Source: Stieleria maiorica
GTDB lineage: Bacteria > Planctomycetota > Planctomycetia > Pirellulales > Pirellulaceae
DNA length: 64,000 nucleotides
Assembly: GCF_008035925.1 (NCBI RefSeq)
Contig: NZ_CP036264.1
Coordinates: 1,833,409 to 1,897,408, forward strand
Direction of reading: 5' to 3'
Part shown: positions 34,206 to 44,900 of the stretch, piece by piece
How the letters are laid out: every line of letters begins with the position of its first letter
How positions within the stretch are numbered: the first letter of the stretch is position 1
The notes under the pieces: model-generated
What the model saw: only the letters and a program-made list of their open reading frames with translations
Told to the model about the DNA's origin: nothing
Database searches by the model: none
Program-made: the position numbers and the translations under genes

Positions 34206-35399
34206 ATGAAGATCGCGTTGCTCTCGCTGCTTTGCATGATCCCGGTTTTCGTTCATGCAGAACTTGTCGATCCGGTCCGTCTGGTCGACGAGGACCTGCC
34301 GCACGCGGCGCCGACGATGGCGGATCTCGATGGGGATGGAGTGCGTGATTTGGTCGTCGGGTTGTACCGCGACGATCCCTACACGGGCGCGAGGTTCAAG
34401 TGGTTTCGCAATCGAGGCTCGAATCAATTGCCGGTCTATAGGGCGTCCGATTGGTTGCGAGCGGACGGAAGCGACGCCCGCGTCGACGAATTCTGCTTCA
34501 CCGGCGCCGGTCCACAGATCGTCGATTTTGACAGTGACGGTCTGCCCGATCTCGTTTCCGGATCGAAGGACGGCCGATTGAATGTATTCCCCGGACTGGT
34601 CGATGGTTCGTTCGGTTCCCCAGTTCAACTGACCTACGCTGTCGGGCCGTTCGCCAATCGCCTTCGTCACAACGTGAGATTGTTCTTGTTTGACTGGGAC
34701 GGTGACGGCGACCAAGACCTGTTGGCGACTCGAATGACGACCGTTTGGATCATTCCCAACGAAGGATCGCCGCGGCAGCCCCGATTCGGTCTTCCGGTCG
34801 TATTGATGACTCCCGCGGGGGGCGAAGAATCGTTTTCGTCGAGCGTGACCGCCGACTGGGACGGTGATGGGCGATCCGACTTAGTCGTCGGACGCTGGGA
34901 CGGCAGCATCGCCTGGTACCGGAACATTGGTGAGGATGACACTGATGTTCCGCTGCAACGCCAGATGCTCGCTCCGGCAAAGGAGCTGGTCGCCCCGGGT
35001 ATGCCGCGTTTGATACAGATCGATTCCGAACAAGAAGACTTCCGTCCGGATCGTCCTGCCGGCCATGTTCGGATTGCGGTGATGGATTACGACATGGACG
35101 GAGACTTGGACCTGTTGGTCGGTGACGCATGGGCCAGTCAGGTCTCCAAATCGAATCAGGCCAAGCTGTCCGACGCGGACGTCGAACGCCGGCGTGACGC
35201 GTTAGCTTTGGAGCGAGAATTAAGCCGGGACCTTGATCATCTGCAGCGGTCTGTCGATGGTGAAGATGACGAGGTCAAAGCGATCCGGATGAAGGAACTG
35301 GATCACTTGAGGTCGCGATGCGCGTTGGCGTGGCGGGCCGCACACGGCAATCGTTCGCATCGCCGGCATGGGACGGTTTGGTTTTTCGAACGACGCTGA
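34206..35399 (+). CDS. exported FG-GAP/VCBS repeat protein
   Basis: A 397-aa product from the ATG at 34206 (MKIALLSLLCMIPVFVHAEL, signal peptide). The mature part has at least five FG-GAP-type units with D-x-D-x-D-G loops: MADLDGDGVRDLVVGLY, VDFDSDGLPDLVSGS, FDWDGDGDQDLLATR, ADWDGDGRSDLVVGRWDG and MDYDMDGDLDLLVGDA. This predicts a calcium-binding beta-propeller outside the cell. A helical segment DADVERRRDALALERELSRDLDHL near residue 320 interrupts the last part. No enzymatic domain. Confidence 0.85.
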   Translation: MKIALLSLLCMIPVFVHAELVDPVRLVDEDLPHAAPTMADLDGDGVRDLVVGLYRDDPYTGARFKWFRNRGSNQLPVYRASDWLRADGSDARVDEFCFTGAGPQIVDFDSDGLPDLVSGSKDGRLNVFPGLVDGSFGSPVQLTYAVGPFANRLRHNVRLFLFDWDGDGDQDLLATRMTTVWIIPNEGSPRQPRFGLPVVLMTPAGGEESFSSSVTADWDGDGRSDLVVGRWDGSIAWYRNIGEDDTDVPLQRQMLAPAKELVAPGMPRLIQIDSEQEDFRPDRPAGHVRIAVMDYDMDGDLDLLVGDAWASQVSKSNQAKLSDADVERRRDALALERELSRDLDHLQRSVDGEDDEVKAIRMKELDHLRSRCALAWRAAHGNRSHRRHGTVWFFERR

Positions 35400-35584
35400 G
35401 ACCACCCCGTCAGCACGAGCGAAGACGCGCCGCTGTGTCCGATGGTATCACCGGCGAGCGGCAATCCACGGCCCTCGTTCGCCGTTGATGCATTATGGGG
35501 CACAGCGGCAACTCGACTCAGGGGCACGCGCTCGGCAACGGACTCCTGTTCGAATCGTTCCATCAGAGCAGGCATTGCCGCCGC

Positions 35585-35650
35585 AACCGCTGGTGTCTAG
35601 CCTTTAGGCGATTCCCGGTCGCTGCTTTGCAGCGACAGCGGGCGGCTAAA
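35585..35650. repeat. inverted copy of the 22255-22320 repeat
   Basis: Carries CTAGCCTTTAGGCGATTCCC and GGCGGCTAAA with an internal GTCGCTG/CAGCGAC hairpin. Opposite orientation to the copy at 22255. It fills the middle of the 35400-35713 gap, which has no gene. Confidence 0.75.
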
Positions 35651-35713
35651 GCCTGAACACCAACGCTTCAGGCCGTGCCATTCGGACAGCCTCCTTTCCG
35701 CGGTTCGCACGCC

Positions 35714-38700
35714 TTAAGTATCCCACTGCTGCATCGCCGTTGCGATCCGGTGCAGCTTGGGTTTATTCTTTTCGATCGCCATCAATCCGATCATCAGCAA
35801 CACGCCGGTGCTGATGCCGAACACCCACCACGGCCACACCGCGTCGATCTGTTGTTGGGCATGCCAGACCATGCTGGTCACGCCGATCAGCACAAAGGTC
35901 GTGCCCAAATAAAGGAAAGGTTTGACTCGGAATGCCACTCCGGCGCCGGCTCCGATCATTGCCAATGTGACCAGCACGATCGGTCCCCAAATCGTCGAAC
36001 CGACGCCTTGAATCAACATGTCCGCGGTGCTGGTCACATAGATCGTCAGCGTCGCGGCATAACGGATCGCGGTCGCGGTTTTTGCCCCCAGTGATTCGCG
36101 TTGGAAATGCGTCGCGACCAACACACACACCGCCGGCGGGATCAACCAGGCCTGTGGATGTGACAGGAAGTCCCAGTTTGGTGTTTGAACCAGGACCACC
36201 CACAACGCGGCGTTCCCGATGATGATCGAAACCAACCGCGCCCGACCGCTCTTCCAAAGAAACGACACGACGCCATAGTACAAAGCCGCCGCGACCAGCA
36301 ACGCCTGATACGACACCCGCCCTTGGATGTAAGTCCATCGACTCGCATCCGATTCGCCGAACAGCGATGTCATCCACGCGCCGCTGAGCCAGAACCCGAT
36401 CACGGGCACCAACGGCAAGAACAAAGCGGTTTGCTTGAGCGTCTTTTCCAGCACCTCGTCACCGCGGCGCCGAGCCCACTCGGTGACCCCCACGCTTGCG
36501 AACGAAAGTGTCATCACCACGTAGGGCCAATAGGCACGCAGCCCTAAATTTGCCAGCGGGCTTTTGCACAGAAACAGATGGAACCACGTCAATCCGCCAA
36601 AGACCTGTGCCGCGACGACCAGGGCGGCGCGGTGTCGGTCAGACAATTTCCAGGCATCGCGGTACGAGTATCCCGGGCCGCTCACGATCCCCGCCAATGT
36701 GGACATCACACTCAGCATCGCCAGTGTCGCCGCCATCCCCAAGTACAACGGCTTGACCAACAGATCCGTTTGCCCGGCGACACGGACGAAGCCTTCTTGG
36801 ACCAGGGTCGCGATCAGTGATCCGATCGCCAGTGAAATCGCCAGCACGAATCCGCTGCGAATCGCATCCCGCCAGCGTTCCAGAATCGTCGCACCGAGCA
36901 GTTTCGGCACAACGAATGACAATCCGGCCGCGATGAAAACCCAGCCGACGAACCATCGCGTCGAAAGCGACACCATCGGATAGGACGCTTGTTCGACGTT
37001 CACGCTGGCAAAAAGCGCGACCGATCCCAGGCCGACCCACACGGCCATGTGACGAATCACGCCACGCCCCGTCCGCTCGGCCAATTCGGCCAACGCGGCG
37101 GACAACAACGCGACACCGCAGATCGCCACCGGTACGATGCTGTCGGAGTTGCTGTCGACCAATAACCAGGTGGCCAGCCCGATCACCAAAACGACCGCAG
37201 CGGCGGTGACACGCGTCAACACATCGGCAAATCGTCGGACCGAAAGGACGACGGCGGTCTGGTCCGCTGGCACCAGACCGTTCCATGACGCCGCAGCCAA
37301 GTTCATCACGCGGCAGATCCCAGCGGCGGCAAACACGATCGCGGCCAGTGACATCGGTGCGACCAGACAAATCACCGTGACCAGCGTTTGGGGTTGCGCC
37401 GATTGGCCGATTGCGATCCTAATCCCCAGCAACGTCGCCGACACCAGCACCGTTGCCACCGCCGTCTCGCAGACCGATCGTCGCCCGTATCGGAAACAGA
37501 CCGACAACGCGACGGCCAAAGCGATGCCCAATCGAAGCCACAGCAGCGGGTCGTCAACGACCGCCAGCGGCGCGAAGTCCACCGGCGAGCTCATCACGCC
37601 GAAGCTTTCCAGTGACAGTGCCGCCAGCACCAAAACTGACAATTCGCTATCGCCCAGCATCCCGCGGAACCGTTGTCCAATCGATGCTTCCACCGCTTTA
37701 TCGGGGCAGGCCATCCGCCAAACGATCGCCCAGGATCCCACCCAGGTCATCAACATCGTCCAAAGCAGAAATTCCGATCGCGAATTCGCTTCCACCAACT
37801 GAAATACAAACACCAACCCGATCGCGACCGCGTACCAACCCAATGCCCGCGTGATCACCGTGGAGCGTCTGGTGACCGGCAATCCACGATGATTCTCCCA
37901 AGATGCCAGAACCGCGCGAGTCGTGACCAGGATTCCGCCGACGATGCTCGCGACCAAACCGATCGTGTAGTCACTGTTGCCCGAACCATCCAAGAAGCAC
38001 CACAACGACGCCGCGACGATCACCGTCCCCGCGTGCCAGCGGCAGAAACGAACGGCTTGTGTCGGCTCCAACGCCACCCGACAGCTTTCGACGACCGACA
38101 CCGCTGCGACCACCGTCCAAACCAGCGGCAACCATTGCTGAGGGGACAGCGATGACGCGACAAACTGTGACAGCAACAGCGCGATGTGACCCGAGGTCAA
38201 ACTAAGCGTGATCGGCCATGAGACCGCCGGACCCGATCGTAGCCCCACGCCCGCGAGCCGATGCCAAAACAGAATCAGGATCGCGGCCATTGTCGACAAC
38301 GTCAGCCCAGCCGGATGGTGCAATTGCATCCACGATGGCTCGTCCAGCACGATGCCCGCGACTAATCCCAGGCACGTCATCACGGCAACGCCCAGACATC
38401 CGACGAGTGACACATCAATGGCACTCGGCAAGATGGGGTGATCGGATTTCTGGTGTCGACGAACCGGCACGAAACGCAGCGTGACGGCATAGACTCCACT
38501 TGCGATCGCCGCGGATTGAATCCAAACCCACCACTGGGTCGGTAACCACAGCGGCATCAACAGGATGACCACAGCCGGGACCAGTACGGCAGAGACGACG
38601 GCCAGGACCGTCGATCGATAACGGTGCCCCAGCCAGGCGGACATGCTCGCGCCGGCCGACCACCAAATGGCGACCGACACCGTAGTGAATAACTCCGGAC

Positions 38701-41700
38701 GCAACCGTTGCTGCACCATCGGAACCCATCCACTGTGCAGCAGTGCGACCGACGAGATCCCGATCAGTGCCAACCCGGTCGCGGTCAGGACGCCGGCGCC
38801 GTTCGATCCACCCCAGGAAAAAACGCGTTCAACTGATTTGGATTCACGCCGTATCAAATCGATCGCAAAACAACCGGCCGCCGCCAACGAAGTCGCCAGG
38901 ACAAGTTGTTCCGCCGGATCGACCAACATGCGAATCCCGGCTTGCCATCCGACCCAGACAAACACACTGGCAAGGTGAAGACACGGAAGGATCCATCGCT
39001 GACCGAAGAATGCTTCTTCGCCGTGGTTGCGCCATTGCAACACCAGCCCGCCGGCCGCCAACACGGCGATCGGCAGGGACAGCAGGTTGTAGAGGTTTGC
39101 CGACGGCTCGCTGCCGAAGCCGACCACCAACGATCCGAACCCGACCGCCGAGGCCAATCCCGGCAAGATCGTCGACGTCTGAATCAGCAAACCCGCTGAG
39201 AGAACATCCCACGACTCCTTGCCCGGATCGTACCAATTCAGGCGATCGACGAGTGATGGGACCGGGCCGGCGTTGGAACGCTTTCTGATCCAGCCGAGTC
39301 CCGCGTCCCGGCAGGCGATCGCGGCGACCACGGACCAACCGAGCGCCGACCATGCCCACAATGCCTCGCCGCTGCGCCACGCCGTCACGGTCATCAGCGA
39401 ATCATGGAAATAACAATGCCCCACCATGACGGCCGTCATGACCAAAAACACTCGGGCGAACATCAGATGCCGCGGATTGCGATCGCTCAGTCCGATCCAC
39501 AGCCAGGCGAGCACGCTGACAAACAACACCGCGATCGACTTTTGAGTGTTGGACCGATCGATGGCCGCCACCCCGGTCGCGTCGATCACCAACACGATCG
39601 ACGTTGCCGCCGCACCGAGCAGAAATCCAGATGCGATCATGCGAAATGCCTTCGCGGTCGCCTTTCGCCGCAGCACGAACTCCGCCGCCGCGATCCCCGT
39701 GCCCGCGGTCGCCAGCAGCGTCCACATGGCCGGCAACCACCCCGGAAACGGCTGTCCAATCACCAGCGGTTTCAGAATCGACAACCAAAACGCAAAGCTA
39801 ACCGCGCTGCCCACCCCGGCAACCAAGTCGGCATTGGTTCCTTCCGGCATTCGCCCAGCCGAGAAGATGATCGCGACAACGGCCGATCCCAACAGCACCG
39901 GCAGAACCCCGCCGGGAATTGCCCCCATCCAGCTCACCGGGGCGACCGTCAATATACCGGCGTTGATCGTCGCGTAAGCCAGCCAGGTCCCGGAGGTGTA
40001 CCGCATCGCCGTGCGTTGATCGGCCGATCGCATCACCCACGCGATCCCCATCAGAACCAGACCGATGCCCAGCGATGCCAGCATGGGTTCGCCGCCGATC
40101 AATCGTTTCCAGACGGGAAGTTGATTCCAAGCCAGATCACTGGCCCAGGACGGCGAAGCCAACAGAAACGCGATCGAAACCGGGACGGTCGACAGCACGG
40201 TCCAGCGATGATCCCGCAACACCAGCGCGGCCAAGCCTGCGGCAACTGAAAACGTCAGCGCCCACGTCCAAATCCAACCGGCCGACGTCATCATCGGGAT
40301 CAAAAGCGAAACACCGGCGAGCAACCCGAGCGATGCCATCACCGTCCCCGCCAGCGCGAGTTTCGGACGTCGCCGATCGTCGGCAAGCGATCCCGCCGCG
40401 GCCGCCAGCAGCACCACGCCGGTAAGCGTCGCAACGGCGATCCGCAACCACCCGGTATCAAAAGCACGCAGCATGAACGCGACATAGCCGGTGAGCACCG
40501 CCAAGCTAAACGCCGAGACGCCGATCACCAACGCACGACGCCACGAAGCGTTCCCTTTCAGCGTTTTTCTGCTTCCTTCCACGGGGTTGCGCGGAATCAA
40601 CATCGTGACCGCGGCGGCGACGGCCAGCGAACCGGCATACACGATGAACCCGGCAGACACCTCCCAGGTGCGGACCGCCGCGGGAACCAACGGCAGCACC
40701 GCGGCCGGCCCGGCGACGCCGATCGTCATCGGCAACGCGGTCGACGAACCGACCAATGCACGACTGGATTGCCAAATCAACGTGATGTAGATCGCGCCGG
40801 CACCAAGGATCGACACGATCGTGATCGGATCGTTCAACAACACCGACGTGTTGTCGATTCCACCGGTCGACAAACCGGTCAGGATTCCCAGCGGAACCAA
40901 CAGCGTCGCGATCACCAGTGTCGCCCGACTGGTGTCCTGCAATCGCCAACGAAACAGCGTGTACAACCCGGCGCCGAAGATCGCGGTGTTGCCGGTCAAG
41001 AAGATCAACGAGGGAATCACGCGGTGCATCTGTGTGATCGTCGTCCACAGACTCATCACCAAACCGATCGAACAGACGACGATCAGCAACCCCGCGATCA
41101 ATTCCCCCCAACGGATGTTGTGGGCGGCCAAGAACTCGGCGAGCGATTGCCCCAGCGAGGCGCGCGGCGATGCGACAACCCGTGCAGTGTTGACCTGGCC
41201 GGTAGCGGCCGGTTGATCGGCCATACCGGAGGGGCTGGTGCCGGCGGTCACTGCGACGACTGTTGGTCGTGGCGCCAGGAATTCGTCCAGCGTTTGTTGA
41301 CGCTCGGTCGCGCCGCTGTGCTGCAAGTCTTCAGGGGCCGCATCCGATACCTGATCCTGGGCGGAATTCAACGCGGCGGCGGGAGCGGGATGCCGGTCGG
41401 TGCGGTGCTCGTGACGCTCTTGATCGCTGACCGAAGACGACGCGCGTTCCGCCCCGGCCGCGGCCTGCGTCGCGGGGACTCGCCAAGCCACTTCGTCCAG
41501 TTCTTCGATCTTGCTGACCAACCGCCGTGCTTCGGCGGGGCTGATCAGCCGTTGCTCGGCCATCCGACTGATCACACGCTCCGCCGCCCGGGCATCGTCA
41601 TTCCGGTCAACGACATCAGGCGGACCGTCTGTCCCGAAGATCGCCCGAAACAGTGCCGCCAGGGCCAGCCAGGAGAGGTGGCCGACCAGCGTGACGATGA

Positions 41701-41734
41701 TCCAAACGATCGTGAGTGCAAGAAAAACAGACAT
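35714..41734 (-). CDS. giant multi-pass membrane protein (about 2006 aa)
   Basis: One uninterrupted frame from the ATG at 41734 (MSVFLALTIVWIIVTLVG). After one N-terminal helix comes a soluble linker of about 190 residues (RMAEQRLISPAEARRLVSKIEELDEVAW and a low-complexity Ala/Gln part). From LAEFLAAHNIRWGELIAGLLIVVCSIGLVMS onward the chain is an almost continuous series of hydrophobic helices to the C terminus, I estimate several dozen. The HNIRWGELIAG segment resembles the start of the membrane part in DUF2157/DUF2339-type proteins. No catalytic motif, ATPase or pore signature seen. Relatives of similar size occur in planctomycetes with no known role. Confidence 0.85.
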   Translation of the reverse strand: MSVFLALTIVWIIVTLVGHLSWLALAALFRAIFGTDGPPDVVDRNDDARAAERVISRMAEQRLISPAEARRLVSKIEELDEVAWRVPATQAAAGAERASSSVSDQERHEHRTDRHPAPAAALNSAQDQVSDAAPEDLQHSGATERQQTLDEFLAPRPTVVAVTAGTSPSGMADQPAATGQVNTARVVASPRASLGQSLAEFLAAHNIRWGELIAGLLIVVCSIGLVMSLWTTITQMHRVIPSLIFLTGNTAIFGAGLYTLFRWRLQDTSRATLVIATLLVPLGILTGLSTGGIDNTSVLLNDPITIVSILGAGAIYITLIWQSSRALVGSSTALPMTIGVAGPAAVLPLVPAAVRTWEVSAGFIVYAGSLAVAAAVTMLIPRNPVEGSRKTLKGNASWRRALVIGVSAFSLAVLTGYVAFMLRAFDTGWLRIAVATLTGVVLLAAAAGSLADDRRRPKLALAGTVMASLGLLAGVSLLIPMMTSAGWIWTWALTFSVAAGLAALVLRDHRWTVLSTVPVSIAFLLASPSWASDLAWNQLPVWKRLIGGEPMLASLGIGLVLMGIAWVMRSADQRTAMRYTSGTWLAYATINAGILTVAPVSWMGAIPGGVLPVLLGSAVVAIIFSAGRMPEGTNADLVAGVGSAVSFAFWLSILKPLVIGQPFPGWLPAMWTLLATAGTGIAAAEFVLRRKATAKAFRMIASGFLLGAAATSIVLVIDATGVAAIDRSNTQKSIAVLFVSVLAWLWIGLSDRNPRHLMFARVFLVMTAVMVGHCYFHDSLMTVTAWRSGEALWAWSALGWSVVAAIACRDAGLGWIRKRSNAGPVPSLVDRLNWYDPGKESWDVLSAGLLIQTSTILPGLASAVGFGSLVVGFGSEPSANLYNLLSLPIAVLAAGGLVLQWRNHGEEAFFGQRWILPCLHLASVFVWVGWQAGIRMLVDPAEQLVLATSLAAAGCFAIDLIRRESKSVERVFSWGGSNGAGVLTATGLALIGISSVALLHSGWVPMVQQRLRPELFTTVSVAIWWSAGASMSAWLGHRYRSTVLAVVSAVLVPAVVILLMPLWLPTQWWVWIQSAAIASGVYAVTLRFVPVRRHQKSDHPILPSAIDVSLVGCLGVAVMTCLGLVAGIVLDEPSWMQLHHPAGLTLSTMAAILILFWHRLAGVGLRSGPAVSWPITLSLTSGHIALLLSQFVASSLSPQQWLPLVWTVVAAVSVVESCRVALEPTQAVRFCRWHAGTVIVAASLWCFLDGSGNSDYTIGLVASIVGGILVTTRAVLASWENHRGLPVTRRSTVITRALGWYAVAIGLVFVFQLVEANSRSEFLLWTMLMTWVGSWAIVWRMACPDKAVEASIGQRFRGMLGDSELSVLVLAALSLESFGVMSSPVDFAPLAVVDDPLLWLRLGIALAVALSVCFRYGRRSVCETAVATVLVSATLLGIRIAIGQSAQPQTLVTVICLVAPMSLAAIVFAAAGICRVMNLAAASWNGLVPADQTAVVLSVRRFADVLTRVTAAAVVLVIGLATWLLVDSNSDSIVPVAICGVALLSAALAELAERTGRGVIRHMAVWVGLGSVALFASVNVEQASYPMVSLSTRWFVGWVFIAAGLSFVVPKLLGATILERWRDAIRSGFVLAISLAIGSLIATLVQEGFVRVAGQTDLLVKPLYLGMAATLAMLSVMSTLAGIVSGPGYSYRDAWKLSDRHRAALVVAAQVFGGLTWFHLFLCKSPLANLGLRAYWPYVVMTLSFASVGVTEWARRRGDEVLEKTLKQTALFLPLVPVIGFWLSGAWMTSLFGESDASRWTYIQGRVSYQALLVAAALYYGVVSFLWKSGRARLVSIIIGNAALWVVLVQTPNWDFLSHPQAWLIPPAVCVLVATHFQRESLGAKTATAIRYAATLTIYVTSTADMLIQGVGSTIWGPIVLVTLAMIGAGAGVAFRVKPFLYLGTTFVLIGVTSMVWHAQQQIDAVWPWWVFGISTGVLLMIGLMAIEKNKPKLHRIATAMQQWDT

Positions 41735-41905
41735 CGCGATGGGTCTCGACGGAACCTTGGAAGCAAAAAGGTTGCTTACAGGGTGGAAGGAGCCCACTTT
41801 TCCACGCCGATTACCCCTATTTCATACGCTTTTCCACCGAGTGATGCGAATTCTGCCCATTGGTGATTGCTCAGCCGCGGATTCGCCATGCGGGAGGGCA
41901 CGCCC

Positions 41906-44900
41906 TCACCGAACGCCCCTCAGACGCACCGCATCGATTTCCTCGTAGCCCGACGAATGAGTCGTATCGATGGTGATGCGAACCGCGTCGACGGTAAAGC
42001 TGGTCAGCGGCCACGCGACTTCATAGTCCACCGGTGTGCCGGGCTGGCTGGGATCGGGACCGATCGGCATCACGTGGAACTGTCCGCTGACCGAGTCGCG
42101 GACTTCGACGGTTCGCACGAACCCGTTGCCGAAGGTCTCGCGGATGACCACGCCCGATGCATGGACCGGTGTGTCAAAGCCCAGCGTCAGCGATTGGTCG
42201 CCGCTGTTGGCGTAACGCGGTGCCCAAGCGGTCCGCGCGTCACCATAGGCGAACGTGTCCGGTTGGCCGAGGGCATCGGCGGCCGACCAGCCGAAGGCAC
42301 TGTACTGGGAACTGTAATCGATCACGGTCGATGCGTATTGCCATAGCTCGACCACAAACGACGATGAATACCTATCGTCAGAGACCTCCCCGCCGATCCC
42401 ATTCGCGTTTTGATCCATCAGGTTGCCAGCGACATCATCAATCTCCGGTCCGATCGTGTAGGCATAAACACCAAATTCGGTTTGCGTGGCGAAATGGATC
42501 CGATAGCTGTCTTCGGCCAGTTGCACGACGTTATCGACCGAGATCGCTCCACCTGGACCGGTGAACGCGACGACATCATCCGCAGTGAAACTGGCCGGAT
42601 CGATCGGTTCGTTGAAGGTCACGTCGACATGGGCAATCGGCCCGGAATGCGTGGTGTCCGGATCTGTTGCAATGACTCGCGGTCCGGTCGTATCGGGAGC
42701 GACCACGCCACGCAAACGCACCGAATCAATTTCCTCGAACGTGAACGAGTGGCTTGTGTCGACCGTGATCCGCAAGGCATCGACGTCGTACGCGGTCATC
42801 GGCCACGAGACGACATAGTCGACCGGCGTACCCGGCTGGCTGTCGTCGACATCCGTTGAAACGACGTGGAATGCTCCCGTTTCGGCGTCTCGGGCTTCCA
42901 CCGTTCGTACAAATCCGTTGCCATAGGTTTCCCGAATGATCGCCCCGGTCGACCGCACCGGCGTCTGGAACGCGACCGTCAGGTATTCCGTCGTTCCGTT
43001 GGCGGATCGCGGCGCCCACGCGGTGCGACTGTCGGCATAGGCGAACGTGTCCGGCGGCCCCAGCGTCTGTGCGGCCGACCAGGACGTCGCACTGTACTGC
43101 GAACTGAAATCGACCACCGAACTCGCGTCTTGCCAGAGTTCCAAATCGAACGAGATTTCGGCGGCGTCGGCCGATGGGTCGCCGGAAATGCCATCGCCGT
43201 TTTGATCCATCGCGTTGCCCGCCAAATCCAAAACGTCTGGCCCCAGCAGCATTGAATAGGTGCCCCACATCGTCTGCGACGCGAAACCGATGCGATAGAC
43301 CGTCGGAGTAAGCGTTTCGACTGCTTCGATCGCGATCGGTCCGTCCGGACCATCAAACGCGACGAGATCATCCACCGTAAAACTCTGGGCGTCGATCGGT
43401 TCATTGAACGTCACTTCTACATGATCGACCGGCCCGGGATGCCCGGTGTCGGGGGACCAAGCGACCACGCGAGGACCGGTGACGTCCGGCGGCACGACCC
43501 CTCGCAATCGCACCGAATCAATTTCTTCGAACGACAGTGAATGATCGGTGTCGATGGTGATTCGCACCGCATCAACCAGGTAGCTGGTCGTCGGCCACGA
43601 GACGTTGTGATCCACCGGCGTCCCGGGTTGGCTGTCGTCGGGTGCGTCGGAAACCAGATGCAACATGCCCGTGTCGGCATCGCGGACGTGAACCGCACGG
43701 ACGAACCCGTTGCCGAACGTTTCGCGGATGATCACACCGCTGGCTTGCACCGGTGTCGCAAACCCGACCGTCAATGACTCGCTGGTGCCGTTGGCCTTGC
43801 GTGGCGCCCAGGCCTGGCGTGAATCCCCGTAGACAAACGTGTCGCTCTGGCCCAATGCTTGCTCGGCCGACCACGACGTCGGACTGTACTGGGAACTGAA
43901 GTCGATCAACGAATCGGCAAACTGCCATAATTCAACGGTGAATTGGACGCGGTAGGAATCGTCCACGGGTTCTCCATCGATGTCATCCTGATCCTGATTC
44001 ATCGGCCGGCCATCCAGATCCAGCAGATCGGGGCCGATCAACAGCGAATAATCACCGAACGCATTCTGCGACGGGAACTGAATTTCATAGCGTGTGCTGG
44101 TCAAACGATGGACGGCGGTGGCCTGGATCGCGCCGTCGGGGCCATCGAAACTCAACACGTCCTGCAACGTGAAGGTTCCATCAAGAATCGGCTCGTCAAA
44201 CGTCAGCTCGACTCGGTCGACCGGGCCGTTGACGCCGCCTTGGAGTGAGGATTCCAGGATCCGAGCCCCATCGGTGTCGGGGACCGTCACGCCACGCAAC
44301 TGAACCGCATCGATCTCTTCGTAGGCGTCAAGGTTGTGATCGGTATCGATGGTGATCCGAATCGCATCGACGCCATATTCGGTCTGTGGCCATGTGACCA
44401 GGAAATCAAAGGGGACATCGGGGACGCTGGTGTCCTGCGGTTGGGCGACGGTGACAAATTCTCCCGTCGTCGCGTTGCGGGCTTCGATGGTTCGGACGAA
44501 CCCGTTGCCAAAGGTCTCCCGAATCACCACGCCGCTGGCCAGCAACGGTTCGGCGAATCCGACCGTCAAGAACTCTTCCGTCCCGTTCTCCGATCGCGGT
44601 GCCCAGGCGGTTTGCAGGTCGCCGTAGCTGAACGTGTCCGGTGGGCCGAGCGACTGAGCGGCGGACCATGCGGTTGTCGTGTACTGGGAACTGAAATCGA
44701 TCACTTCGTCGGCGTACAACCACTTTTGAAGCGAGAATTGAATCTCGTATCGATCATCGTCCGCCTCGCCACCGATCCCGTCCCGGTCCTGGTCGATCAG
44801 ATTTCCGGCCGGATCGGTGATCGCACCCCCGACGGTCAGGAGGTACGTCCCAAGTACATCTTGCGTCGGGAACACGATGTCGAACTCTGTCGGTGAAACC

